From Psychrobacter sp. FDAARGOS_221 (GTDB taxonomy: Bacteria; Pseudomonadota; Gammaproteobacteria; Pseudomonadales; Moraxellaceae): 64,000 nt of DNA. Position 1 is the first letter of the stretch, and each line of letters opens with the position of its first letter. Of the stretch, positions 18,057-30,679 are shown piece by piece. The stretch spans positions 1,116,001 through 1,180,000 of the forward strand of contig NZ_NWFK02000001.1 of NCBI RefSeq assembly GCF_002313155.2, given 5' to 3'. A program made the translations under genes and the position numbers. Below the pieces are notes generated by a model. That model did no database searches. It worked only from the letters and a program-made list of their open reading frames with translations, and was not told the origin of the DNA.

Positions 18057-18950
18057 TTATAAACTATAGTCTATATCAATTTTATCTATGTCATAATTTG
18101 TTACAATTTCGAAGGCGCTGGGGTCTTCATATACCGCTCTGATCAATTTATTGTTAAGTGCATGGCCTGATTTGAAAGCGCTAAACTTACCAATCAAGCT
18201 GTATTTAGCTAGATACAAGTCCCCAATCGCATCTAATATCTTATGTCGAACAAACTCATCCTTATAACGCAGCCCTTCTTCATTAAGAATTTGAGTGTCA
18301 TCGAGCACAATAGCATTGTCTAAACTGCCGCCTAAAGCTAAATTATTGCTTTTTAGGTATTCAATGTCTTTCATAAAGCCAAAAGTTCTAGCCTTACCAA
18401 CTTTTTCAATATATCCCTTGGTCGAAAACTCAAAGTTAAAACGCTGAGTATCTTTCGGTATTCCAGGATGATCAAAGTCTATCTCAAACTGAACACTAAA
18501 GCCCGCATGAGGCTCCAGTTGAGCCCATTTATCACCTTCTGTGACGCGTACAGGCTTTACAATCTTCATAAAGCGCTTCGGTTCGTCCTGCTCTTCAATA
18601 CCAGCTTGCAGAAGCAAGTCAACATACTGTGCAGAACTACCATCCATAATCGGCATTTCAGCATCAGATACTTTAATTAGTAGGTTATCAATACCTAATC
18701 CCGCAAGTGCGCTTAGTAAATGCTCAACAGTACCTATCTTCACACCATCAACCACTAAGTTTGATGACATAACTGTATCTGTCACTAAAAACGCATCTGC
18801 AGCAATCAAAGGCGCATTATCTATATCTGTTCGTAAGAAGTGTATACCACTGTCAACTGCTCTTGGTTCAAGTGTTAATGTGACATCCTGTCCACTGTGC
18901 AAGCCTACCCCAACCACTGTAATAGGCTGTTTTAAAGTCCGTTGCTTCAT
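18057..18950 (-). CDS. lpxC: UDP-3-O-acyl-N-acetylglucosamine deacetylase
   Basis: LpxC is the zinc-dependent committed step of lipid A synthesis and a substrate of FtsH, also encoded here. The 297-residue protein has the zinc ligands at about His77 (TVEHLLSAL), His236 and Asp240 (RHKILDAIGDL), with Glu76 as the catalytic base, all two residues offset from E. coli. The GVGLHSG loop near 14-20 is present. In relatives lpxC directly follows ftsZ; here an rRNA operon and a redox gene pair lie between them. Confidence 0.97.
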   Translation of the reverse strand: MKQRTLKQPITVVGVGLHSGQDVTLTLEPRAVDSGIHFLRTDIDNAPLIAADAFLVTDTVMSSNLVVDGVKIGTVEHLLSALAGLGIDNLLIKVSDAEMPIMDGSSAQYVDLLLQAGIEEQDEPKRFMKIVKPVRVTEGDKWAQLEPHAGFSVQFEIDFDHPGIPKDTQRFNFEFSTKGYIEKVGKARTFGFMKDIEYLKSNNLALGGSLDNAIVLDDTQILNEEGLRYKDEFVRHKILDAIGDLYLAKYSLIGKFSAFKSGHALNNKLIRAVYEDPSAFEIVTNYDIDKIDIDYSL

Positions 18951-19527
18951 AAACTGACACCCTTAATATCTAAGCTAGAATTTAACCATTGGCTTTATAT
19001 GGCCTTATAACGGTTTTAGCTCAGTTAAAATAAATTTATTCTAGCACAGTGCCTATACCTTACCAATTGATAAAGTTGATATTTTTGCGCTGCATATCAC
19101 TGTTATTATTACCTTATAGTACAGGTAAATAGAGATTAACGCTTCAATATTACTTGTATAGTCAGCTTAATCTGCTTAATTAACCACAAATCCAATTAAT
19201 CGCAGTCTAGATGTATTTGAAACGTGTACCTAAATTAGGTTGATAAACTCGCAGTAATTAACTTAACGATCCATACAACTGTATTTTGAAGGGTTTAGGT
19301 CAAAAACAATTGCTGCTTATGTCAAACAAAGCATTTTATAAATAATAATGACAGTTTCAACGCGTAATGAAGTGTTTTAAGCTTTGCACACAGCCTTATA
19401 TAAATGCTTATACAGAAATAAATCCGAATTTAAGTTTCTAAGATAACCTAAATGCATACAAGTTAATGAATATTAATCATTAAAACATAATAACCTTAAA
19501 ATATTTTCATTAATAACCCCCACGCAA
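18951..19527. other. Intergenic region between rRNA operon end and lpxC
   Basis: AT-rich spacer of about 580 bp. On the minus strand it should carry the lpxC promoter; the sequence TGCTAGAAT at 19038-19046 is an extended -10-like candidate about 90 bp before the lpxC start. No ORF, tRNA or other RNA gene is seen here. Confidence 0.4.
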
Positions 19528-19566
19528 AGAAAAAGCCCCCACTCGGATATGAGCGGGGGCTTTTAG
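19528..19566 (-). terminator. rRNA operon terminator
   Basis: The minus strand reads a strong hairpin, AAAAGCCCCCGCTC / GAGTGGGGGCTTTTT with one G-T pair, followed by TTTTTC. It lies just past the 5S gene and is GC-rich, as expected for an rRNA operon. Confidence 0.92.
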
Positions 19567-19573
19567 GTATAGG

Positions 19574-19689
19574 GAGCTGACGATGACCTACTCTCACATG
19601 GGCGAACCACACTACCATTGGCGCTACGATGTTTCACTTCTGAGTTCGGGAAGGGATCAGGTGGTTCCATCGTGCTATTGTCGTCAGCA
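19574..19689 (-). rRNA. rrf: 5S ribosomal RNA
   Basis: About 115 nt. On the minus strand it starts near TTGCTGACGACAATAG and contains the conserved loop block CCTGATCCCTTCCCGAACTC and AGAAGTGAAAC, ending with a strand complementary to the start (GTCATCGTCAGC). It is the last gene of the rRNA operon, between 23S and the terminator. Ends are accurate to a few bases. Confidence 0.95.
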
Positions 19690-19808
19690 AAGGGGGTATA
19701 GATATGAGTTGGTTAAGTTATTTACTTAACTTTGTATTGACTAGTATATCAAGAACCTGAATCAAGTTAATCATCAGGATGATATCGAAATAATTGGCGA
19801 CATACTAA

Positions 19809-19826
19809 AACCACTTGGGTGTTGTA

Positions 19827-19836
<10 letters not shown>
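19809..19836 (-). other. 3' strand of the 23S processing stem
   Basis: The sequence CTTGACCATACAACACCC at the 23S 3' end is complementary to GGGGTTGTATGGTCAAG at the 5' end (22671-22687). The 13-bp perfect core would form the base of the pre-23S stalk cleaved by RNase III. This is inferred from complementarity. Confidence 0.75.
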
Positions 19837-22670
<2,834 letters not shown>

Positions 22671-22675
<5 letters not shown>

Positions 22676-22690
22676 ATACAACCCCAAAGG
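22671..22690 (-). other. 5' strand of the 23S processing stem
   Basis: This segment (GGGGTTGTATGGTCAAG on the minus strand) pairs with the 3' flank of 23S at 19817-19835. Thirteen consecutive pairs are seen, extended with one bulge. Confidence 0.75.
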
Positions 22691-23002
22691 GTCTTATGTT
22701 CAGCAATTATAACGATATCACCTTGATAATTTACGCTTGATTCAGTTCTCTTTACTTTGTAACCAACCCCTTGGGATAACAACTGATGTCATTAAAAGGT
22801 TGGTTACTGGTTAAACAATGGCTCAGTGAATGATTCATCGTTTAACCGTATTACAACTCATATCTATGTTTTTAAATAGTAATAACGTCTTCATCAGATC
22901 GTCATATATTCTCTGTATAAAACAGAAGTAAGTAATTTATTATTTAACAACTAAATAATCACTTAATTCTACTTTATCCACTCTGATTATCTGCACCTAT
23001 TA
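22676..23002 (-). other. tRNA-Ala to 23S spacer
   Basis: This 327-nt AT-rich spacer of the rRNA operon holds the 5' half of the 23S processing stem. No further tRNA or ORF is seen in it. Confidence 0.6.
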
Positions 23003-23078
23003 TGGTGGAGCCAAGGAGAGTCGAACTCCTGACCTCCTGCGTGCAAGGCAGGCGCTCTACCAACTGAGCTATGGCCCC
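23003..23078 (-). tRNA. tRNA-Ala (anticodon TGC)
   Basis: A 76-nt cloverleaf with encoded CCA. The acceptor stem begins GGGGCCA, the D-arm is AGCTCAGTTGGTAGAGC, the anticodon loop is CTTGCAC with anticodon TGC, and the T-loop is TTCGACT. It lies in the 16S-23S spacer after tRNA-Ile. Confidence 0.98.
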
Positions 23079-23089
23079 GTATAGGATAA

Positions 23090-23166
23090 TGGTGGGTCTG
23101 ATAAGACTTGAACTTATGACCCCCGCGTTATCAACACGGTGCTCTAACCAGCTGAGCTACAGACCC
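23090..23166 (-). tRNA. tRNA-Ile (anticodon GAT)
   Basis: A 77-nt cloverleaf with encoded CCA. The acceptor stem begins GGGTCTG, the anticodon loop is TTGATAA with anticodon GAT, and the T-loop is TTCAAGT. It is the first tRNA after 16S, only 11 nt before tRNA-Ala. Confidence 0.98.
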
Positions 23167-23176
23167 TTCAGAGCTT

Positions 23177-23214
23177 GCTAAATCAAAGAACAACTTGTTG
23201 TGAATTCTTGCTAA
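23177..23214 (-). other. 3' strand of the 16S processing stem
   Basis: This block between 16S and tRNA-Ile is complementary to the 16S leader at 24908-24945. The core CAAGTTGTTCTTTGA pairs perfectly with TCAAAGAACAACTTG, and the flanks pair with a few mismatches. It is the expected RNase III stem of pre-16S. The TGTTCTTTGATTT stretch also resembles a boxA antitermination element. Confidence 0.8.
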
Positions 23215-23229
23215 CCGAATGCTTTTGTT

Positions 23230-24763
<1,534 letters not shown>

Positions 24764-24907
24764 AATCTTGCTATGAAGCTCTTTAAAGAAGCTTCTAAAC
24801 TTGGCTCATTCGTTACTAGCAAATTTGCTTTCCGTATGTTTCATATAATGAATTAACTTCGAGTTTTTCTACTAATAATGAATGATAATTTCTTATCGCA
24901 TTCTGTA

Positions 24908-24945
24908 TTAGCAAAAATCCACACAAGTTGTTCTTTGATTTTAGC
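24908..24945 (-). other. 5' strand of the 16S processing stem
   Basis: The 16S leader segment with TCAAAGAACAACTTGTGTGG pairs with the block at 23177-23214 downstream of 16S. This is the pre-16S RNase III stem, inferred from complementarity. Confidence 0.8.
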
Positions 24946-25045
24946 TTTTAAATAGTTGACTTATCTTGTCGTCCAAGGTAAGTTGTGCATGTAATCAAAA
25001 ACTCATTCTTAATTTAAGATGGTTAGTGTTACTTGCGAGCCATCC

Positions 25046-25073
25046 AGTATATCATCATTTTAATATCTGTCAA
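25046..25073 (-). promoter_or_regulatory. rRNA operon promoter, gene-proximal
   Basis: Minus strand TTGACA, a 16-bp spacer, then TATACT. It lies about 285 bp upstream of the 16S start. The -35 box is a perfect consensus and the -10 matches at five of six positions. Confidence 0.8.
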
Positions 25074-25181
25074 GCTTTTTTATTCGGTAAGATTTAAATA
25101 TTTTAAAATCTAAATCTTTATCATTTCACCAAAACACCAGACCAACCCAAAGGTCGCTTCCGTTGTCCCGATAAGGTGCGT

Positions 25182-25209
25182 ATTATAGACGCTTTATTTT
25201 TCTTGTCAA
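25182..25209 (-). promoter_or_regulatory. rRNA operon promoter, middle
   Basis: Minus strand TTGACA, a 16-bp spacer, then TATAAT: both hexamers are perfect. The -10 is followed by ACGCACC, a GC-rich discriminator of the kind associated with stringent control of rRNA promoters. Confidence 0.88.
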
Positions 25210-25279
25210 GACTTTTTGCTAAGTTTTTTATCACCTAACCGCTCCACTCTCGCTTCGCTTTGTCTTGATTAGGTCGTGT

Positions 25280-25307
25280 ATTATAGCGACTTTATCTCAA
25301 CCGTCAA
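25280..25307 (-). promoter_or_regulatory. rRNA operon promoter, distal
   Basis: Minus strand TTGACG, a 16-bp spacer, then TATAAT, followed by ACACGACC. It is the farthest upstream of three tandem promoters with the same spacer length. Confidence 0.82.
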
Positions 25308-25309
25308 CC

Positions 25310-25518
25310 CTTTAATTGGTTTTATTTGGGTTTTATTCAATTCTAGCTGATTTCCCAAGTATTAGTCTATTTTTTGATATGATCTGGTAGCTTTTCACCT
25401 ACTTTTTATAACTGCTTTTGCTTTCTTCTATAGACAGTAACAGTAATAGGTAGTCTTCTATAAACAACATATCAGTATAGTAGATATAAGCACGCTTCTA
25501 TTTATTCAGTTATAGTTC
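25310..25518. other. Spacer upstream of rRNA promoters
   Basis: About 210 bp of AT-rich sequence between the redox gene pair and the rRNA promoters. It could hold UP elements or Fis sites for the distal promoter, but none can be defined by eye. No terminator was recognised for the gene at 25519. Confidence 0.35.
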
Positions 25519-25983
25519 TTAATAGATACCCGCTTCTACTCCAGCAGCTAAAGTCATGGCTAACTCTGCCACTTGATCAACGAACTCATCCTCCCATTGC
25601 CCTTTTAGTATCAAAGCATCCTGAGTCCATTGCCAACGCAATCCGGTAGTGATAGTGGTTAAGGCGCGTTTAGTACCAGTACCATCGTGACCTGCTCTAA
25701 TGTAGACCGCAAAAGCAAGGCCTTGCTTCTTTTCTAACACTGGATAATAGCAGCGATCAAAAAAGTCTTTCGTTAACCCTGCCATATACGCTAAATTCTC
25801 AGTGGTTCCTAATAATAGCGCATCAGCAGCAAGCACATCCTCTGGCTGGGTATCCTGTGGTGCTTTTAAAACAACTTCAACATCAATATGTTGATGATCG
25901 GCACCATCGAAAGCGGCTTGTGCTAATTTTTTGGTATTGGGTGATGGCGCATGCGCAACAATAAGCAGTTTCTTTTGAGCCAT
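25519..25983 (-). CDS. Flavodoxin-family NAD(P)H-dependent oxidoreductase-like protein
   Basis: The 154-residue protein has a flavodoxin-like fold: strand one LLIVAHAP followed by the phosphate-binding loop SPNTKKLAQAA near residues 14-24, then LLLGTTENLAYMAGLTKDFFDR near 57-78, which is the usual FMN isoalloxazine loop and dimer helix. Such proteins bind FMN and act as small quinone or flavin reductases. It starts two bases after the stop of the OsmC-family gene, so the two form an operon, suggesting a shared role in oxidant or thiol stress. The substrate is unknown. Confidence 0.78.
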   Translation of the reverse strand: MAQKKLLIVAHAPSPNTKKLAQAAFDGADHQHIDVEVVLKAPQDTQPEDVLAADALLLGTTENLAYMAGLTKDFFDRCYYPVLEKKQGLAFAVYIRAGHDGTGTKRALTTITTGLRWQWTQDALILKGQWEDEFVDQVAELAMTLAAGVEAGIY

Positions 25984-25985
25984 GG

Positions 25986-26399
25986 CTATTGACCATTGGG
26001 ATAGTTAAAGTGGATATCTTGATTGATATCAGGATGAATGCTCTTTGCAACAGGACATGTTAGTGCTGCAGCCTCAAGGATCTTTTTAGTGCGCTCATCG
26101 AAGTCTTGCTGAAACTCGATGGTGACTTTAATTTCATTCACTCGACGCGGATCTGCTGCCATGACTTTGGTTACGTCTGCCTTTGTGCCCACAACATCTA
26201 TCGCCATATCTGCGGCCTTAATACCAATGATGGTTAACATACAACTGGCTAAACTGGTGGCTAACAAGTCAGTTGGAGAAAAAGCTTCACCTTTACCATG
26301 GTTGTCGGTTGGTGCATCAGTAATAATTTGATTATTAGACTGTAGATGCAGTGCTTGAGTGCGCAGATTACCTTGGTAGGTTACGGTTGAGGTGGTCAT
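25986..26399 (-). CDS. OsmC-family protein
   Basis: The 137-residue protein has the OsmC/Ohr fold and both redox Cys positions: Cys54 in TSLASCMLTIIG and Cys116 near ALTCPVAKSIHP. Ohr and OsmC use these two thiols to reduce organic hydroperoxides; this sequence is closer to the YhfA-like branch, whose substrate is less clear. An AAGG sequence lies about ten bases before the ATG. It is the first gene of a two-gene unit with the flavodoxin-like gene. Confidence 0.88.
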   Translation of the reverse strand: MTTSTVTYQGNLRTQALHLQSNNQIITDAPTDNHGKGEAFSPTDLLATSLASCMLTIIGIKAADMAIDVVGTKADVTKVMAADPRRVNEIKVTIEFQQDFDERTKKILEAAALTCPVAKSIHPDINQDIHFNYPNGQ

Positions 26400-26550
26400 A
26401 ACATTAATCCTTTATTGTTTTTGTCTTGTTCTATACTAGCTCATTTCGATTAAATAGCAAAACAGCCAAAATCTATTGCATTACAGCGCGTCAACAATTC
26501 AATCAATCTAATCTCTAAACTGGCATAGATTAGGATCAAGACTTATTAGA

Positions 26551-26584
26551 CACAAAAAAAGCCAAGCATTGGCTTGGCTTTTTA
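26551..26584 (-). terminator. Intrinsic terminator of ftsZ
   Basis: The hairpin AAAAGCCAAGCC / GCTTGGCTTTTT with a short loop and a T-run on the minus strand lies 28 bp past the ftsZ stop. It marks the end of the division cluster here. Confidence 0.88.
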
Positions 26585-26611
26585 AATAACAGATAGCGTC
26601 TTAGTGTAAGA

Positions 26612-27811
26612 TTAACGGTTTTGTTGACGCTTCAAGTAATCCTGGATGCTATTAGAAGTTTTTGGCGCTGATTGATTTGAACCACCACCTGCAAACGGAT
26701 TAGCTGATTGGGTTTGAGTAGGTGCTTGCTGCGCTCTTTGATGCGTTGACAATGCACTTGGATGCTTCTGAGGATCTACTTTTTCGTTACTTTTAATAGA
26801 AGGAATGCCAGCTGCTTTAGGCTGATCTTTTGACTCATCTAGAGTCAGACCAGTTGCAATAACAGTCACATGTAGATCTTCACCTAGCTTCTCATCAATA
26901 ACAGTACCGATAAAGATATTGGCTTCTTCAATATCAGTGATGTCGTTAACCACTTCAGTGATTTCGTTTAACTCATCAAGAGTGACTGACTCTGATGACA
27001 CCACGTTTACGATCAAGCCTTTTGCATTTTCAAGCAATAAGTTGTCTAACAATGGTGAACGAATAGCTTTTTCAGTGGCTTGACGCGCACGATCTTCACC
27101 ACTAGCACGACCAATACCCATCATTGCATGACCTTTGGCAGTCATTGCAGTGCGAATATCGTTAAAGTCAATGTTGATCACACCTTCGCTAGAGATAGTT
27201 TGTGCGATACCTTGTACAGCATGCATCAATACATCGTCTGCCTTTTTGAAGGCGTCTTGCATTGAAATATTACCATACACTTTTAATAGCTTATCGTTCG
27301 GGATGGTAATGATAGAGTCAACAAAGTTAGACAGCTGGTCTATGCCTGCTTTTGCCGCTTTGATACGTTTACCACCTTCGAATTTGAATGGCGTGGTGAC
27401 AACACCAACCGTTAAGATTTCCATCTCTTTGGCAATACGAGCAACCACTGGTGCTGCACCAGTACCTGTACCGCCACCCATACCGGCAGTGATAAATACC
27501 ATGTCTGAATCTTCAAGTAGCTTGCGAATGGCTTCTTCATCTTGCTCCGCAGCTTCACGACCTACTTCTGGATTAGCGCCCGCACCTAAACCACGGTTAG
27601 TATTAGCACCTAACTGCAGTTTGTTATCTGCGGTCAGTCTATCTAATGCTTGCTTATCCGTGTTGGCGCATACAAAAGTAACACCTTTAACGCCTTGCTG
27701 TACCATGTGCTCGACCGCGTTACCGCCGCCACCGCCAACACCGAATACTGTGAAACGCGCTTGACCATTATTTAAATCGTGGCTATTGGTAGCCATTGTG
27801 TATTTAGACAT
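26612..27811 (-). CDS. ftsZ: Cell division protein FtsZ
   Basis: FtsZ is the tubulin-like GTPase that forms the Z ring. The tubulin signature GGGTGTG is near residues 112-118, with the glycine-rich GVGGGGGNAV near 24-33 and the T7 loop NIDFNDIRTAM. A Gln/Ser/Ala-rich linker leads to the conserved C-terminal peptide (IQDYLKRQ) that binds FtsA and ZipA. The ATG at 27811 has an AAGGAG ribosome binding site and gives 399 residues. It is the last gene of the murG-to-ftsZ cluster, with a terminator directly after it. Confidence 0.98.
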   Translation of the reverse strand: MSKYTMATNSHDLNNGQARFTVFGVGGGGGNAVEHMVQQGVKGVTFVCANTDKQALDRLTADNKLQLGANTNRGLGAGANPEVGREAAEQDEEAIRKLLEDSDMVFITAGMGGGTGTGAAPVVARIAKEMEILTVGVVTTPFKFEGGKRIKAAKAGIDQLSNFVDSIITIPNDKLLKVYGNISMQDAFKKADDVLMHAVQGIAQTISSEGVINIDFNDIRTAMTAKGHAMMGIGRASGEDRARQATEKAIRSPLLDNLLLENAKGLIVNVVSSESVTLDELNEITEVVNDITDIEEANIFIGTVIDEKLGEDLHVTVIATGLTLDESKDQPKAAGIPSIKSNEKVDPQKHPSALSTHQRAQQAPTQTQSANPFAGGGSNQSAPKTSNSIQDYLKRQQNR

Positions 27812-27842
27812 TATCACTCCTTGGGGTCTATCATTTGCGTAC

Positions 27843-27878
27843 TTGTCTGTCTGTCAATCATTGTTTGTCTGTCAATGT
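27843..27878. repeat. 18-bp tandem duplication
   Basis: Two adjacent 18-bp units (27843-27860 and 27861-27878) match at 15 positions; the shared core is TGTCTGTCAAT. They lie about 35 bp upstream of the ftsZ ribosome binding site. Confidence 0.75.
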
Positions 27879-28103
27879 ATCATAAATCTACAAATAATCC
27901 GATGATACGCGATTAATCTATTATTCTATAGTCTGCTAATGACATATACATAACACGGAAACATACACCAAATATATTGTGCAGTTAAGCCGTGTAAACA
28001 TAAAAGTCATCAAGATGCAGATTGAATAAAAGATAACTTAAACAAGGATGACTGGTCAAAAAGCATAGGCAATTGAATAGACTGTCAAATATTAAAATTT
28101 AAG

Positions 28104-29411
28104 TTATAAAATGTTCTTAAAAAAGTTGCTTAAGCTTTGCTTCCATGAGTGCAGCTTGGTTAACTTATTAACCTCAAGTGCTTCAGGTGAGCTTTTTTCA
28201 CTGTGCTTAAACTGTTCACTTTGGCTATATAACAAGGCACCAAAAGCAGTTTGTAAAGATCGATTATTAACCCATCCATTAAGCTCTTTGTACTTTTTGT
28301 CATTGCTTTCAAAACAATCATAAGCCGCTATTGCTTCATGCGGTGTCGTATAGTGTACCGGCATATTTAACAAACGCTTTGAAAAACTAAGCATACCAGC
28401 AACCTGACTGCCGCCACCGGCTAATACCACGCCACCTTTCAAATAGTCCATCAAGCCTTCGTCATATAACTTCTGGAATATGATACGATATAGCTCAATG
28501 TAGCGCGCTTCAATTACTTTGGCCAATTCTAAAGGATTGAACAGTAATTCTTCGCTGGTATCTTTATTTGAAAGGGTGAAAAAGCGACTGGGGTCCGCAC
28601 TTTGTATATCTACCGTACCCTTTTCAATCTTCAATTTTTCGGCAGCCGCCATGGTTATACCCAGCTCAGCTGAGATATCCATCGTCACTTTGTGGCCACC
28701 TTCTTCAATGCAGCAGGTGAAAATCAGTTTGTTTTCTCGATAAACACAAACACTGGTCGTGCTGGCACCAATATCAATTAAACAAACGCCTTGCTGACGA
28801 TCTTCTTGTCTTAAGCCATACTCCGCTGTCGATACCGCATCAAACAACACATGGTCAATACTGACATCACAAGACTGTATCAATTTTTGTATGTTCTGAC
28901 GGCTAACAACAGGCATCATCATCAAATGATACATGACATTGACTTTTTTGGCATGCATTCCTATCGCATCATCTACCATTTTGGTTTGATTGTCTAATAG
29001 GATGCCTTGCTGGCAATGGTGCATGACATAATGCGTGTTTTGTAGTACACCTTCTTTCGCCTTGGTCAATGCATGAACAATATGGCGAATTTCAATGGCT
29101 TCATCGCCATTTAACGTGTCTAACTCTACAGTACCGGACACATTATAGCTTTTTAACTCAGGGGTTGATAATGTGAGCCAAGCACTGTGAATACGGCAGT
29201 TTGCCATCTCTTCAGCATCGGTAATGGCTTTACGAATGGCATTTTTTAACCGATCGAAAGAGTTAATTTGACCTTGCTGAAAATCCTCATTACTTGCCTT
29301 CCCTACCCCTTTAATACGAATATCATTAACAGAAATAACATCGCCAACAACAACATAAACTGCTGTGGCGCTTAAATGGATTACGGCTAATAAATTCTCA
29401 GGTTTACTCAT
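28104..29411 (-). CDS. ftsA: Cell division protein FtsA
   Basis: FtsA anchors FtsZ filaments to the membrane. The ATG at 29411 is chosen because the frame from it (MSKPENLLAV) aligns with the family start; a GTG 24 bases upstream is an alternative. The phosphate-2 motif LIDIGASTTSV near 211-221 and the adenosine motif VVLAGGGSQVAG are intact, and a C-terminal amphipathic helix (LHSWKQSLSNFFKNIL) is present. The phosphate-1 loop is unusual: where the family has an acidic-Ile-Gly-Thr pattern, this protein has IHLSATAV near 11-18. The gene is 292 bp from ftsZ. Confidence 0.94.
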   Translation of the reverse strand: MSKPENLLAVIHLSATAVYVVVGDVISVNDIRIKGVGKASNEDFQQGQINSFDRLKNAIRKAITDAEEMANCRIHSAWLTLSTPELKSYNVSGTVELDTLNGDEAIEIRHIVHALTKAKEGVLQNTHYVMHHCQQGILLDNQTKMVDDAIGMHAKKVNVMYHLMMMPVVSRQNIQKLIQSCDVSIDHVLFDAVSTAEYGLRQEDRQQGVCLIDIGASTTSVCVYRENKLIFTCCIEEGGHKVTMDISAELGITMAAAEKLKIEKGTVDIQSADPSRFFTLSNKDTSEELLFNPLELAKVIEARYIELYRIIFQKLYDEGLMDYLKGGVVLAGGGSQVAGMLSFSKRLLNMPVHYTTPHEAIAAYDCFESNDKKYKELNGWVNNRSLQTAFGALLYSQSEQFKHSEKSSPEALEVNKLTKLHSWKQSLSNFFKNIL

Positions 29412-29641
29412 AGGGTTTAGAACATATGTATGCACTGTAAGGGATTAATAGCATAGTAATATACTGTAGATCCTTATTAAAACAGTTGGGTTAAGAGGAT
29501 GTTTTGGTCAGGCTTAATCTTTTCAATTTAATGCTGTGTTTAAATTCTATATTTATAAAATAACGGTTAGATTCGATAAATTCATCGTATCTGTCAACTG
29601 TGATCTAGATAATTACTAGCTAAATAAAAACTAGCTAATTG

Positions 29642-30469
29642 CTAGATATCAGTCGAATTTGCATCACTATTTGTATTTGGGCTGTTATTGCTTGGCTGCT
29701 CAGCTTTCCAATCAATCACAAATCCATTTTTATAACGCAAATCAATGGCACTGATCTTTTCGCGTTTATCAGACAGCTGGTGTTGTAATAGCTGACTTAA
29801 ATTCATCAACTTTTGTGAGGTCATCTCATTATCAACAATAACGCGCTGATTATTGGTAAATCGAATAATCCAAGTCATTCGTGGCGTCAACACCATATCA
29901 GCAACCTGCATTTTCAAAGGTGCGAACCACTGATTGATTTGCTGCATTTGCTGCATAATTAAAATCGACTGATCGGCATCGCCTTGCAGCATAATCAAAT
30001 TGTTTTGCTGCAAATCGGCCTCATTAACCGGACGAAACACTTGGCCTTCTACATCGATTAAGTGCTCACTGCCAAAACGAGCAACCGGCTCTCGAGGTAA
30101 TACCGTAATGACTACCCCCTCACCCCATCTACGCTCGATATCAACTTGGCTCACCCAATCTTGCTGCAACACTTGGTTTTTCAATTGCGGTAATTTTACC
30201 GTGAAAAAACTGCCCACTTGCTCTTCAGCAAGCATATCATTTAGTTTTTGATATTCGGCTGCATCCAAGTTTTTGGGATTCACCACCACTTTGGCAGGTT
30301 GCGAGTGATACACTCTATTGGCAACTAACAAAAACAGAGTGACAAACAGTACCACTGCAATAGCGACCCACACCCTTGCGGTTAAGAATTTACTCAAGTT
30401 CGGCGAGGTTTTATTCACAGAGGCGGCCATCTTGTCCAGTTTAGTTAATAACTTATAATTGTAACGCAT
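29642..30469 (-). CDS. ftsQ: Cell division protein FtsQ
   Basis: FtsQ is a bitopic divisome protein that links early and late division proteins. The 275-residue sequence has a cytoplasmic N-terminus, one transmembrane helix at about 33-50, a POTRA domain with the typical VSQVDIERRWGEGVVITVLPREPVARF segment (split here: WVSQVDIERRWG near 103-115, then REPVARF), and a beta domain ending LRYKNGFVIDWK. It lies between ddlB and ftsA. The ATG at 30469 lacks a clear ribosome binding site, and a later ATG (MAASVN) is possible. Confidence 0.93.
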   Translation of the reverse strand: MRYNYKLLTKLDKMAASVNKTSPNLSKFLTARVWVAIAVVLFVTLFLLVANRVYHSQPAKVVVNPKNLDAAEYQKLNDMLAEEQVGSFFTVKLPQLKNQVLQQDWVSQVDIERRWGEGVVITVLPREPVARFGSEHLIDVEGQVFRPVNEADLQQNNLIMLQGDADQSILIMQQMQQINQWFAPLKMQVADMVLTPRMTWIIRFTNNQRVIVDNEMTSQKLMNLSQLLQHQLSDKREKISAIDLRYKNGFVIDWKAEQPSNNSPNTNSDANSTDI

Positions 30470-30650
30470 TTGCTGTAATAGCGATAGCGCCTAAGGTTAA
30501 TGAGCATGTATCAATTTATGACAACTTTATAACAGAACAATCACAGATGAAGCTAACTCACCTGATTTTTTGTTAAATTACTCAATAAAGGCAGCTAAAC
30601 AATCACCACTGCTAATAACCAACATCACAGCAAATAATGCAGCGTTAGCG

Positions 30651-30679
30651 ATTATAGGGTTTGTGCCAAGATATGCCAG
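30651..30679 (-). promoter_or_regulatory. Candidate promoter for ftsQAZ
   Basis: Minus strand CTGGCA, 17-bp spacer, TATAAT, straddling the ddlB stop codon about 180 bp upstream of ftsQ. Internal promoters for ftsQAZ within ddlB are known in E. coli; here the evidence is only hexamer match and position. Confidence 0.45.
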
